From assembly GCF_000340215.1 (NCBI RefSeq), contig NW_006921534.1:1669053-1733052 (forward strand): a stretch of 64,000 nt of DNA, given 5' to 3'. Below, piece by piece: positions 42,099-53,517 of this stretch (its first letter is position 1; the number at the start of each line of letters is the position of its first letter). This DNA is from Pseudocercospora fijiensis CIRAD86 (lineage: Eukaryota > Ascomycota > Dothideomycetes > Mycosphaerellales > Mycosphaerellaceae). The position numbers were made by a program, and so were the translations under genes. The notes under the pieces were generated by a model. The model saw only the letters and a program-made list of their open reading frames with translations. It did not search any database and was not told the origin of the DNA.

Positions 42099-44362
42099 AT
42101 GTCTGCCAGCGCGGCGACCGGACTTGCCATCACAAATCCTCTAGTGAAATACCGAGCACTCTTGGCTACCAAAGCAATCGCTTCTGATCCCGTACACAAT
42201 CTATCCTGATCCGATTTTTGTGCACTCGATGCTGACGTCTGAGACAGGCACAACACCGCCTTGCTATACAACTGGCCAAGCTTTACGATCGCTTAAAGGA
42301 TTACGAGCCCGAGCTAGAATATTCCCATAGGCTTGACCAGATATCGCGAGCCATTGGATCTCAAAGACGCATTACAGATCCCAAACAAGATGCTGCTGCT
42401 TCAAGGCAAGGGACTTGGCGATCATGGTTCGCTACCAAAGAGAAAAGAGATTCTCTTGCCCTCACACGGCGATTGACCTCCCACGAATCGGCCGTGCAGA
42501 TGGATTCTCCAAAAGGCTTGATGCTCCACGGCGAAGTCGGCACCGGAAAATCAATGCTCATAGATCTCTTCGCAGACTGTCTACCCAATCGAAAGAAGAA
42601 AAGAAGTCATTTCAACACATTCATGCTCGAAACTTTTGCGAAGCTAGAAGCCTTGCGAGTCGATCGAAGCAGAGCTGGGATCTCTTCACTGCCGTCAGCT
42701 CTTGCTTTCGCTGAAGAAGATTATTCTCTCCTTTGGCTGGCCAAGGATATGGTTCAAAACAGTCCCATACTTTTCCTAGACGAATTTCAGATGCCGGATA
42801 GGGTGGCATCTAAGATCTTGACGAATCTCATGACGGGATTCTTTCAGCTTGGCGGAGTGCTTGTGGCGACTTCAAATCGAATGCCAGAGGAGCTTGCGAA
42901 AGCTGCAGGAGTAGGCTTTGCGCCCGCACCGCAGCAGCCAACGTGGGCATATTCTCTCGGCCTTAGGAGAAGAGGCCAGAGCGAAAGCAAGTATGGTGGC
43001 TACAATGAGTTTGCTGCTTTTCTCGAAGTGCTGAAAGCGAGATGCGAAGTCTGGGAGATGGAAGGTGCTCGAGACTTTCGAAGAATGGACAGCGGCAGTG
43101 TTGCTCCAGTCAAGGACATCGACTTCAACGACGCAGATTCCGGATACGTGACTGCTTCGGAAGCAAGTGCACCTGAAGACACATCATTCACTCCTACCAA
43201 GATGCCGAAACACTACATCATCACGGCTGATCCAGAGTCGACGGAGCGTGAGACCGAAGCATCGATCAGAGAAGCTCTTGATGGCCAATCCATCGACACC
43301 ACCGCCTGGTCTCGAGCAGTCATGAATGTCTACGGCCGAGTTGTCGAAATCCCCCGAGCCTACAAAGGCGTCACAATGTGGACCTTCGAAGAACTCTGCA
43401 AAGCAACATTCGGCCCCGCGGACTACATCTCTCTCGCATCCAGCTACCACACCCTCATCCTCACCGAAGTCCCAATCCTAACCTGGCTAATGAAAAACGA
43501 AGCCCGTCGCTTCATCACCCTCCTCGACGCCCTCTACGAATCCCGCTGCAAACTTTTCATCTCCGCAGCCGCAGGTCCCGACGACATCTTCTTCCCAGAA
43601 GAAGAAATCCAGAAATCCAACGAAGAAAGCGACAGCGTCTACTCCGAAACCCTCTCAGAAGTCTACCAAGACGCAACAGCCCCCTTCCGCCCCAACATCC
43701 TAACCCAAAACCCCAACTACGCAGAACCACACCCGGAACCCGATTACACCCACGCTCGCCTAGCAGGTCTCCTCCGAGCCGACTCTCTCGACGACGGAAC
43801 CCCCATCTCCCCCGGCGAACGCGGCGGTTCGAAATCCAACCCTTTCGCCCGATCGTTCGGAAAAACCGACGCAGAGTTACAAGAGGAGAGGAAGCAAAAC
43901 CGGAAACCTATAGATCCCGACGAAACCACCGAAATCCGCGGACCCGCAGATTTCACCAAAACTTCCGCTTTCACGGGCGAAGATGAAAGGTTTGCGTATA
44001 AACGCGCGCAATCGAGGTTATGGGAAATGTGTTCTGCGAGATGGTGGGGGCGTGAGGGAGAGGGTTGGCATCGGCCTACGGCGAGGGAAATTCGAGGGTG
44101 GGAGAGGGTTCAAGGGAGGGATACATGTCGTGCGAAGGATTTTGTTGTTCCTAAGGGTTCTACGGAGGTTAAGATGGGGGGTGCGATTGAGGATTCTTCG
44201 AGGCCGGAGGAGAGTTTTAAGAGGGTTGATGGAGCGAGACTTGAGCCTGCGAGGAAGATTTCGTGGGTGCATTTTTGGGGGATGAGGAAATGGGGGAAAG
44301 GTGCTGGGGTTTGGGGGCGAGGGGTTGAGGGGTTGGAGGATAGGGGGGGTGAGAAGAGGTGA
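42099..44362 (+). CDS. AFG1: AFG1-like AAA+ ATPase (LACE1 family), mitochondrial
   Basis: Two exons, 42099-42191 and 42248-44362, with a 56-nt intron, give 735 residues. Afg1/LACE1 proteins act in mitochondria in turnover of respiratory subunits and mitochondrial protein quality control. Walker A GEVGTGKSML lies at about residue 126 and Walker B ILFLDEFQM near 205-212; the sensor region reads GGVLVATSNRMPEEL. The family C-terminal motif FAYKRAQSRLWEM is present, but a roughly 110-residue extension follows, and an acidic and Pro-rich insertion precedes it; both make the protein longer than the usual 450-550. The + strand changes from C-rich to G-rich near 43,980. The last codons and stop lie inside a 106-bp tandem duplication. 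Confidence 0.88.
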
Positions 44363-44497
44363 ACCCATGACTGAATCAGAGATTTCGATGTGGAAATGGG
44401 GGAAAGGTGCTGGGGTTTGGGGGCGAGGGGTTGAGGGGTTGGAGGATAGGGGGGGTGAGAAGAGGTGAACCCATGACTGAATCAGAGATTTCGATGT
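44286..44497 (+). repeat. tandem duplication, two identical 106-bp copies
   Basis: Copy one is 44286-44391 and copy two 44392-44497, with no differences seen. A six-base word, GGAAAT, begins both copies and follows the second, which marks microhomology at the junction. Copy one contains the last codons and stop of the AFG1-like gene; copy two lies in its 3' flank. Confidence 0.95.
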
Positions 44498-44767
44498 GGA
44501 AATCGAGAGGAAGAGTGCAGCAGTAATCGGTCGAGGCTCCGCAGCAGCACCATATAGAGATCTTCATCGCAGTGCAATGACAGCATGCTCTGATCTCGTC
44601 AGCGCTCGGCGAAGCTCATATGCCCAATGCCCGCCACGGCATTGGAATCAAATGCACGTTATCTACTTCAAATTCTATTCCTACGCCCAAACGCCCATGT
44701 TTCCTGCTCTTAGCAAAGCATACGCAGATATGGATCGAGTGGTAATCCGATCGTGGTGTCCGTAGCT
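44498..44767. other. intergenic between convergent genes
   Basis: With the second repeat copy this makes about 400 bp between the AFG1-like stop and the Mtr4-like stop. Nothing further is visible. Confidence 0.5.
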
Positions 44768-47700
44768 CTACAGATACAGAGATTGAGCAGCCACGATATC
44801 TCGTCGAACCTTGGTAAGAGACTGTTCGAATTTCTCTTTCAGTTCCTCACTTCCCATGACCTTGGCAGCTTCCGCAGTCTGGCGGAGAAGCTCCTCGAGG
44901 CGGCGGAAGAGTCGGATGAGGGATCCTTCGTAGACATCTGTCATTGTGCTGCGGACATGATCAATCAGTACTTGCAGTTTCAAAATTTGAGTGGTGGTGA
45001 GCACTTACCAGATCTTTGCGAATGTCTCGCCATGGCACCAAGCATACACGACCTCCATCAGCTGAGGCTTAAAGGATTGCAAGTATTCCTCTTCGTTGAC
45101 AAGGACCTTGCACTCCATCGAGACCTTGGCGACCTGTCGAGCTGCGGCCTGGACTTCCCTAAAGGCCTTGCCGAGCTCTTCCTTCAGCTGTGGCGCGTCA
45201 TCGCTCTTCTCCTCGAAGATGAAACAAGATAGAACGGCTGCGCACTGCTCCGGTGTGAGATCGTTGAAAAAGCCGTTGAACAAAAGTTCTGATATCACAA
45301 GCTCGTCACCAGTAGAGATCTCGCACGCCACGCGAGCCTTGATTTGCACGACATCTGCTTCGTTGACGAATCCTAAACGGCGAAGGACACGCTTGCGATT
45401 CTTGAGCTCGTCGAGCTGCAGCACAGACAAAGCATCTGTCATCTTCTTGCGAAGATTCTTGATCTCAGTCCCGAGCTCGACCTTGGCAGCGTATTTGTCG
45501 TAAAGCTCAGGTAGACGCTCTGACTTGTGCAGAGGATGCGAAAGCAGCTTGTGTTCCAGGACTTCAATCTTGCGGAGGAGCTTCTTGAATCCATCATCGT
45601 TGATGCCCATATTCTCAATCGGATCCAGAATGGCTACACCATCTGGAAAGCGGCGCGAGATCTCCTCAAGGGCCTTGCGTACAGTATTTCGCTGCTCTTG
45701 TGCTCTCAGGTCGTTGGGCATGAATACTCTAAGATGACCGACGCTGTCAATCGTACCATTCATGACGGGTACAACCTCCATCTTGCTCTTCTCGCCTGGT
45801 GCAGGTGGTCGAACGCCTGGAGGAAGGTCATCCTTGAGTTGACTGCGATCCGGTGGAGTCACATCGGCAGCAACATTCATGATGACATCAACCACCACAC
45901 GTTGCGAGGATGGGATGTCTTCTGCAGTCTGATTCCGACCAGGCCTCACGTTGGTGAAGTTGACGACCGCACCCCAGCCAAAGTCGTGATCCTTGTACTT
46001 GATCTTGACTAATCGACCGCTCTGCAGGAATCTAGTCAGGTACTGTGGATGGTTGATGACTTTCTTCATATCGTTGGCGTAGTTCGTGAGGCTCTGACGC
46101 AGATCGTAGTACTCCTTGATCTCGGCCTCATCTTCAATGATCATGTCAGCACGCTTCTGCTCCAGCTCCATCAATTGCTTCTCCAGTCCAGAGACCGAAG
46201 CAGCATTCTGAAATTGGAAGAAGCAGCGCTCCAGCATAAACTCTGGGCTGATGCCCTCAACTCGAATAAGGTTGAGTACCATGTTGTAGCCAAGATGGAA
46301 GGCGCTGTTGAGCTTGTCCTGTTCGCCACGGACAATCTCCTTCGCCACAGTGGGATCCATCTTTTCGTCGATCATCATGATCACAATACCTCGCTCATCG
46401 AGACCTCTTCGACCAGCGCGACCTGACATTTGAATAAACTCGGAAGGTGTTACCCAGCGCTGGGTGACACCATCAAACTTGCGCACAGAGGTGAAAACGA
46501 CGGTCTTCGCCGGCATGTTCAGACCAATCGAGAAGGTCTCGGTTGCGAAGAGGACCTTGATGAGACCTTCCTGGAACAGAATCTCGATGGTTTCCTTCAG
46601 GATGGGAAGAAGACCGGAGTGGTGGATGCCAATGCCACGGCGTAAGAGTGGTAGAAGATGCAAGATCTGTGGCAGCTGCTTATCCTCTTCTGACAGCATC
46701 TCGATTGCGGAATCGAAGACCTTTTGCACCATCTGCTTTTCCGAGTCATCGTTGAATGCCAGTTGGGACATCTGCAGAGCATAGGTCTCGCATTCTCGCT
46801 TGGAGAAAGAGAATACAATAACAGGGTTGTAGTTCTTCATCATGATCATCTTGACGATCTTGTAGATGTCTGTCGGACCTTCCTTCTTGCCACCCTTGTT
46901 CGTCTTCTTATCCTTGCCTCGGCCTTTTCGCTTAGCCATGGGATCAGACCCGTCATCGCCGGCCTTTTCAGCAATGGCGGCCATAGCCTTGTTGAAGTTC
47001 TCCTCTCGAAAAACCCCCTTCTCGTCCACAACCAGATGGATCCCTTCGGCACCAGCTGGAAAGAAGTAGTGCTGTAGTGGAGTCGGGCGGAAGTCGGTGT
47101 AGACGACGTGACATGGCTGGTTGTGAGTCTTGGTGATCCATTCTGCAAATTGCATGGCATTGGGGATGGTGGCAGACAGGAAGACATAGCGCACCTTGTC
47201 TGGCAAGAGGATGATGGTCTCTTCCCAGACTACACCTCGTGACTTGTCACGCATGTAGTGCACTTCGTCGAAGACTACCCATGCAACCTCACGCATGATC
47301 TCGCTGCCGCGATACAGCATAGATCGCAGAATCTCGGTAGTCATGACGAGACAAGTGGCGGTGGGGTTGATGGTGACATCGCCAGTCATCAAACCAACGT
47401 CACCGAACTCAGCCTGGAACTCACGATATTTCTGGTTGCTGAGCGCCTTGATCGGACTGGTGTAAATAATTCGCTGGTTGTTCTTCAGACATTGCGCAAT
47501 GGCATATTCAGCGACTACGGTCTTTCCCGCGCTGGTGTGCGCGGAGACCAGAACAGACTCATTGCGCTCGATGGAAGCGATAGATACTTCCTGGAATGGA
47601 TCGAGTTGGAAGGGCCATACGCGCGCCGGCTCCTCTGGGCGCTTGTGCTGCGAGATGGGCACGTATTCGTAGTCTGGTGGCAGTGAGACTTGATGCCGCA

Positions 47701-48085
47701 CTTGGTGTTGCAATACAACAGCCTGGTCTTCCTTCTGCGCCTGCAGTCCCGCCGCGGCTGCGACCTCACGCGATTGCTCAGTCTCGAAAGTATCTGCTAC
47801 AATGGGCTCCGGCTCATTCTCGCGGCGTTGTCGCTTCTGGCCACGCTGGTCGTCAGAGGATGGTGTTGCTGTATCAGCGCCAGCGCCAGCGCCAGCGCCA
47901 TTGCCGCTCGCGGGATCCTTCGTCTCTGTGTGATCGTGTCCGATGGCCGCAGCATCTGACATGGCCACGTCGGCGCTGCCATTTTTAATGTCTCCGTTCA
48001 GGCTGCGCTTCCTGCTCTTTTTGTGCTTTGCGCCGCCATTCGCTTGCGGCTTCTCATCGAAGACATCGAACAAGTCGTCCTCCAT
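44768..48085 (-). CDS. MTR4: ATP-dependent RNA helicase Mtr4/Dob1 (TRAMP and exosome cofactor)
   Basis: Two exons, 45009-48085 and 44768-44948, with a 60-nt intron near the 3' end, give 1085 residues. Mtr4 is the Ski2-like 3'-5' helicase that feeds RNA to the nuclear exosome and forms TRAMP. Motifs: Walker [10 protein letters not shown], the DEVH box in [18 protein letters not shown], and motif [17 protein letters not shown]. The arch insertion and C-terminal DSHCT-type helical domain follow, ending [20 protein letters not shown] across the intron. Residues 1-130 are acidic and basic low-complexity, with KKSRKR as a likely nuclear signal and a short Gly-Ala repeat. I chose ATG 48085 (MEDDLFDVF), which matches the family N-terminus, over the upstream open frame. 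Confidence 0.95.
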
Positions 48086-48875
48086 GATGGCCCTCTCTGC
48101 CCGTGGTAATTTCGAGGAGCAGAATGCACGTGTGAGTGAGATGACAATGTTGGAGTGCTGGTGGTTTCTGCCGTTGTTTGTACCAAAAGTTCGATCGAGC
48201 TGCACGTGCACGTACGCCAAGCCGCCAAGCACGATCTAAAACTCAAACCTTGCACGGGGATCGCCGCAGAGCCGCACTCTCTCCGCAGGCCCACGCCCAC
48301 GCTCCGAGCCTGATCCGGACTCGCATCAGCAACACCTCCAGCTACAATACACCTGTGACAGACATTCTGATTTCACGCCATAATTCAGCTGACCTGACTA
48401 TAACAGTAGTGCCGCATACTGCAACCGATGAAAGTCGACATGTCGCCGCCTCCGTGCTCTGAGGCCACCAAAAGCTTCGCCTCGCTCTGGATCCTCACCA
48501 CTTCAGCCACGCCCGCAACGGTCAACTTCGACCAAAACAAGCACAAGATGGCCGCACCCTGCGCCTTAGCCGCACCTAACGATCAACGGTATGAGTGAGA
48601 ACGTGCCGTGAGACTCCGACCGCCAGTCGCAATTATTAGATCGCTACGCCAGCCGTGATTACGGCGCTCCTCCCACGGCTCCGTCAACTGCCTCAGCTGG
48701 AGAGCCGAAGCACAATTGTCCGCGCTATGTACCTTTGTATATGCACAACATGGTATTGCATGCTGCTCCACCCTGACTCTTTCTCCGTTTTTCCTTCTCT
48801 TTGAAACTAATACCGACCCACTGACACGCTGACTCAAAACACTCATTTCACGACGCTGGATACGAACAGCCCAGC
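48086..48875. other. divergent promoter region
   Basis: About 790 bp between the Mtr4 start and the start of the small membrane protein gene. It carries both promoters and leaders. No repeat or RNA gene is visible. Confidence 0.5.
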
Positions 48876-49808
48876 ATGATTACAGGGCTCGTCGTTGGTC
48901 TCATCACAGGCATGCTGGCCGCCTGTGTTCTCGTAGCCTTGATTTTCACCTATGCGCTGCGAGAACGGAAGAAGGCTGCTTTGCGGAAGAAGGGATACCT
49001 TTCAGCGCCGCCGACTCCAATTCAATTCGAGGTCACACCTCCACCACCAGGAATGGTAGAGCTGGAGTCGCCAATTGAGACGCCTGACCGAAGTCGTTCA
49101 ATAGCATCGACAATGCAGAGCTATTCGCCTCCACCCTCACGTTCAACTACCACATCAAAGAGATCGATGTGCAGCAATTCACTTCCACCATCTCGGTCTA
49201 CTACGAGATCTATGACCGGTATGATCAGTTCCACCGCGCGGACATCAAGAGGCAGACGTCCTCGAGATATCGTTACTGCCCGCTCACCTCTAACACTCGC
49301 AATGGAACCATCGACTGGGATCAGCTCACCAGTAAGCTCAATGCGTGCTTCAATTATGTCACCACCGTCGCCGAGGACCGGTATCTGGAGTGGTGCGAGA
49401 AGTCCCGTGAGCCTGCAGGACTTCCCTGTGAGCATACAAGAGGACGATGAAAAGATTAGCGTTCGAGCACCATCGCCAGCATTATATCTCGACACCTTGA
49501 CTCCTGGTCCTCCAATTACAGGGTACTACGCAACACGCAAGCCTGTACCCCATCGCAACATGACTGTGGTTCTTGAAGGGGACTCTCGGCCAGCTAGTCC
49601 ACAAGAAGATTCAAAACCATGCTCTCGAGCACCGTCAGTCAGCGGCGAATCTTTCAACTTCAATGCCTTTGACACACCAGTCGTTCAGACTGCAACAGCA
49701 TACGACTTCACCAAACCAGCCAATACATCTCGACATTCCGTGATCCGACTTGACGAGCACGGCAAAGCGATGATACCAGATCAACCAGCAGCGACGGTAC
49801 TGCAGTGA
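48876..49808 (+). CDS. single-pass membrane protein with a Ser/Pro-rich tail, unknown
   Basis: The 310-residue protein starts MITGLVVGLITGM and has one strong hydrophobic segment, residues 2-27, followed by a basic RERKKAALRKK stop-transfer. The topology is therefore a signal anchor with a cytoplasmic tail. The tail is rich in Ser, Thr, Pro and Arg with repeated SRSTT, SPRT and SPPS-type motifs, probably a disordered phosphorylation target. No enzymatic motif is visible. I do not recognise the family, and plasma-membrane or ER location is only inferred. Confidence 0.7.
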   Translation: MITGLVVGLITGMLAACVLVALIFTYALRERKKAALRKKGYLSAPPTPIQFEVTPPPPGMVELESPIETPDRSRSIASTMQSYSPPPSRSTTTSKRSMCSNSLPPSRSTTRSMTGMISSTARTSRGRRPRDIVTARSPLTLAMEPSTGISSPVSSMRASIMSPPSPRTGIWSGARSPVSLQDFPVSIQEDDEKISVRAPSPALYLDTLTPGPPITGYYATRKPVPHRNMTVVLEGDSRPASPQEDSKPCSRAPSVSGESFNFNAFDTPVVQTATAYDFTKPANTSRHSVIRLDEHGKAMIPDQPAATVLQ

Positions 49809-50425
49809 AGCAGAAAAAGAGCTCGATCTCCCAGCTTCGATCGCGAGCAGTCCAACAGCATCACCTCCGAATAATGGCCACAGTGCCTTCATGATACCCG
49901 ATGATTGTGACGACGTAACGACTTGTATATATCCCACAAGCCGAAGCGAGCAGAGTTGGAAGCTCGCGTGATAATGGTACTTCGGTATAATGTCTTAGGC
50001 AGAATCAGAACTGGCATAATTTACTCGTTGGTCGCCTCCTCTATGCATCATTCTCAGTACAGCAAGTCGAGTTGTCAGCAGGTGTGTTGTCTTGACGCTT
50101 CTCAAAGGCTTGATCACCGCCTCGTCTGCACTTTGTCATGGTTCATCGGCTCTCCAACATGATGAGATCGAAGGAAGATCCCCTGTTGTGTCAGCGTCGA
50201 CAACACAACGAAGGATCAGGACCTTCTCCTGCGCTATCGAGAACAGACCGAATGAAGATCAGCTCTGATGACGTACTCTCAAATGATCTACGCTGCACGT
50301 GAGACATGAATCATGGCCGTGGGGTACGGCTCGGTCCGGAAGATGCGGCTATAGGTAGCTTCAGCATAGCTAGCTCTCATCATCACCAACATTGAAAGCT
50401 CACTCAAGACATTATCATTGCAAAA
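49809..50425. other. intergenic
   Basis: About 620 bp between two plus-strand genes. It holds the 3' end of one and the promoter of the next. Nothing specific is visible. Confidence 0.45.
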
Positions 50426-50866
50426 ATGGGCAGCCGCCTCTCCAAACCCAAAGGTCCAGCCGGGAGAACAGAATCCTCTGTCCCGGCCAGACCCAACGTG
50501 CCCCGCGCGATTAATTCCCGTACAATCGTAGCCCCAGCCGCAGCCGCAGTTGGGGCTTTAATACTTTTCGTATATGCACGAACCAGTATTCGAGCTGCCA
50601 AGGCTAATGCTCAGAGGCATAGAGATGCAGATACTGGAGGCGAGGGGTTGAGTTTGTTGGCGGAGCATCGAAGACGGCATGGGATGGCGAGGAAAGTTGA
50701 AGGTGATGAGGGTGGGACGGTGAGGCAGTTGGGGAGGGAGATTTTTGGGGGCGGTGGGAAGAAGCTTGAAGGGGATAGGGGTAGGGAGGGTGTAGATGGG
50801 GAAGATGAGATGAGTAAGATTTTGAAGATTAAGGGTGGGAGGAAGCGGAGTGGTGAGGAGAAGTGA
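50426..50866 (+). CDS. small membrane-associated protein, unknown
   Basis: A 146-residue frame starts MGSRLSKPKG, which resembles an N-myristoylation start followed by basic residues. A hydrophobic segment at about 35-51 (TIVAPAAAAVGALILFVYA) is followed by basic residues, so one membrane span is likely. The rest is hydrophilic, Gly/Lys/Arg-rich and probably disordered. The + strand moves from C-rich to extremely G-rich within the gene; one 60-base line (50701-50760) has 34 G and 3 C. No family is recognised. The start context and composition support coding, but the gene is small. Confidence 0.55.
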   Translation: MGSRLSKPKGPAGRTESSVPARPNVPRAINSRTIVAPAAAAVGALILFVYARTSIRAAKANAQRHRDADTGGEGLSLLAEHRRRHGMARKVEGDEGGTVRQLGREIFGGGGKKLEGDRGREGVDGEDEMSKILKIKGGRKRSGEEK

Positions 50867-51453
50867 GAGGTATGGGTGTCAGAGAAAGAGAGGATTTATG
50901 GTCTGTGGGAAGGTGTTGGAAGCCCTTCTTTGGGCATCGGATTCGCTCAGTAAGAGCGAATGGTCGACTTTGATACACCTTACACGTCGTTTGACGATGC
51001 TGTTCAGGACGCCAGAGTCTTGAGCATCTAAGATCCTGTCCGCGACTAGACAAGCTCTCATAGCTGGGCAAGACCTCAAGCGTGGCTACGACAAAGATCT
51101 ATCTATGCGGAAGCCAGCCGCTACTTCGCGCTACCTTGCTGCGTGACTGGTGGGTACGTCTGGAGAGGTCAAAAGTCATGCTGACGCTATCGGAGAGATG
51201 TATCCCTTCAAATTTGGGGCAAACAGTCTCGACATTCGGACGTCGAATTGCCTCACTTGCCATCAAGGTCTCTTCCCATGGTTGACTGGCCCTGCATTGC
51301 GCCACCTGGAACCCTATTCTTGTGTCAGAGAGATGGAGCTGGCACGAATTAAGGCGGCGCAAGAGCGAGCAAGCTGTGTAAAGACATCATTGCTGGGTAT
51401 ATCATTAGTCTATAAGTCATTACCTGGACGGAAAATCCCGTCCTCCCAAGCTA
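50867..51453. other. intergenic between convergent genes
   Basis: About 590 bp with no supported gene. Short frames on both strands look like chance. Confidence 0.45.
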
Positions 51454-52824
51454 CTATTTGGAGTGTCCGGACAGCTCTGCAGGATTCCTGCTCCCTCCCG
51501 GTTGTCCTTCCTGGCCAGGCAATTCCGCTGCATGCCATCCTTTCGAACTCGACATCTCTTGCGCCGCTGGACTTGCAGCATCCATTTCTGATATTGGGGC
51601 ATTATGAGGCGCTTCGACGAGTTCCTTGATTTCCCGACCACCGTATCCATTCGAGCCCTCCATTCTTGCTGCATCAGAGCCCTTTCTTTTCCGATAGAGA
51701 AAAAATGCCGCACCTCCCAGCACTGCAAGTCCAGCGATCACTCCAATAACGATCCCTGCGATTGCTCCCCCACTTAGACCGCCGCCATCGCTGCTGCCAC
51801 TCGCAACAGATGACGAATCAGATCCCGTAGAATTCGAAGAAGAATTCGAGGATCCAAATGAGGTATCCAAAGGTGTAGGCAAGGGCGCTGGTGGTATAGC
51901 TTCGCTTCCAGGATTGAGTCGATTGTTGCGTATACAAGTCATGAAAGATTTCGGAGCAGCCAGAGTGATTGGCCTTGCGGAGTCTGCTATAGGCATGAAA
52001 GCAGTGATGAGTGGTGCCACGAAGTAATTGGCGTAGTAATAATTCTCGAGCGTTGCGGCTCCATATTGCGACCACATCAAGCTGTAGCTGCCGTTGATCG
52101 TGCAGATGGATTCGTTCACGAGCGACTGGCTACCCGTAAGAGCTCCGCCAAGCGAAGGTGGTCCTCCGCTGACCGACATTGGCAGAGATTCGTTGAAGAA
52201 GACTTTGCAGGACGCAGGGAAATTCTCCGTAAGCATTCGAGCCAGGTCGGAGCAGACGGTCGGTAGCGAGGTCGAGTTAAGGTTGCCATCTGGAGCGGAA
52301 GTAGGGTTCCCAGTCAGATTGACTGAATACTGGTTCGTCAGATCAAGAAAGTCGTTCACGCAGGTCTCGTCGAGCGCCTGCAAACACCCTCCAGAATCGT
52401 TTTGGCCCCTCTCGAAGGTGTTCAGTGTGAATTCGTTGATCCACAAGTAGCATGCATCGTAGCCAAGGTCGTAGTTGTTGGAGAAATTCGAGTTGCCTGG
52501 AGAAAACCATAAGGAGAGTTCGGTAATGTTACTATTCCCGGTGGAATTATATGACTGATAAGCTGTTCCTGCCCAGCTGATGGGCGAATTGGTTGTGCCC
52601 ACGTCTGGATTAAAGGAGACGAGACTTGTCTATCGAAGAAGTGTCAAGATGAGAGTGGTCAGTGTGCTACTTGGATGACATACCGCATTGGCGTCTGCGA
52701 AACTCCGGTTGCACAGCTGAGAACCATTGAACGCGCTGTCCCGCGCATTACCTGGCGCGCCGGCATTCAATTGAGCCGCCGTAAAGCCTACGGCCGACGT
52801 AATAAGAAGGATTCGGGTTCGCAT
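51454..52824 (-). CDS. secreted/cell-surface glycoprotein with one C-terminal membrane span
   Basis: Two exons, 52684-52824 and 51454-52629, with a 54-nt intron, give 438 residues. MRTRILLITSAVGFTAAQ is a signal peptide. The 250-residue extracellular part carries many N-x-S/T sequons (NGS, NRS, NST, NIT, NLT, NES) and about eight cysteines, as in small adhesin or sensor ectodomains. A Ser/Gly-rich linker leads to a clear membrane span, GGAIAGIVIGVIAGLAVLGG, then the basic stop RKRKG and a short cytoplasmic tail. The layout is that of fungal surface sensors (WSC- or Mid2-like), but I see no WSC Cys pattern, so no specific family is claimed. Confidence 0.8.
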
Positions 52825-53517
52825 GGTTGCTCCAGATGATAGCAAGCAAAACGACACCTGAAAGGGGCAAAAGAGAGAAACAGAGCAGGATGCCTACCTG
52901 TGCCGCTCCGCTGTGCGGAAATCTGTAAACAGCTGAGAAGCAGAGTTTCAAATCATACCGTAAGTGTTATGGTGTAGTCAGATGATGTCCTTCTTCAGGT
53001 CTAGAAAGAAGCTAAGCATTCAGCCTCTTGTACAGTACCACCCTCTCGTACAGCTAGCCTCTAACAGCTAATAATTTGAGCGCCACTGTCTACATAGACC
53101 TCGGCGGCTCGGCCTTGCCGCCTTGGCCTGAACGGTTATGGTGTTATTTCCAATGCTTTGAGTGCTAGTCCTGAAGCGTATTCGTATTTCTGCCAATGTG
53201 GTGCTGATCATGTCTCTATCTGGATATCCCGTTTTCTGGATCGGGTATCTGGTTTAGGGAAAACTGATGGTTGACGAGTTGGAGGCTTCAAAATGTACTG
53301 ATGGAATACTCTCGTACACAGCGCATCTGTATCTGTTTCTGCCAATGTACATGAAATACACCTCTACCATCCGGTGATCACCTGCGATCTCGCACGAGCG
53401 CTCGATCGATGGAGATGTTCATTGATAGGGTACGACACTATCTATTGTGTTAAGGAATCCGCAGTCCGCGAGACAAGACAAGACCGAAGAACGAATTTCT
53501 GACTACGGCTTCGAGAG
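52825..53517. other. intergenic
   Basis: About 690 bp. It includes the glycoprotein promoter and the 3' side of the HSP70-like remnant. Nothing further is visible. Confidence 0.45.

Noticed and set aside
44018..44567. Pro-rich minus-strand frames that appear twice
   Set aside because: They are the reverse strand of the G-rich AFG1 end, repeated only because of the 106-bp duplication.
47870..47905. short AGCGCC repeat as a possible minisatellite locus
   Set aside because: It is in-frame coding for a Gly-Ala run in the disordered Mtr4 N-terminus and too short to call separately.
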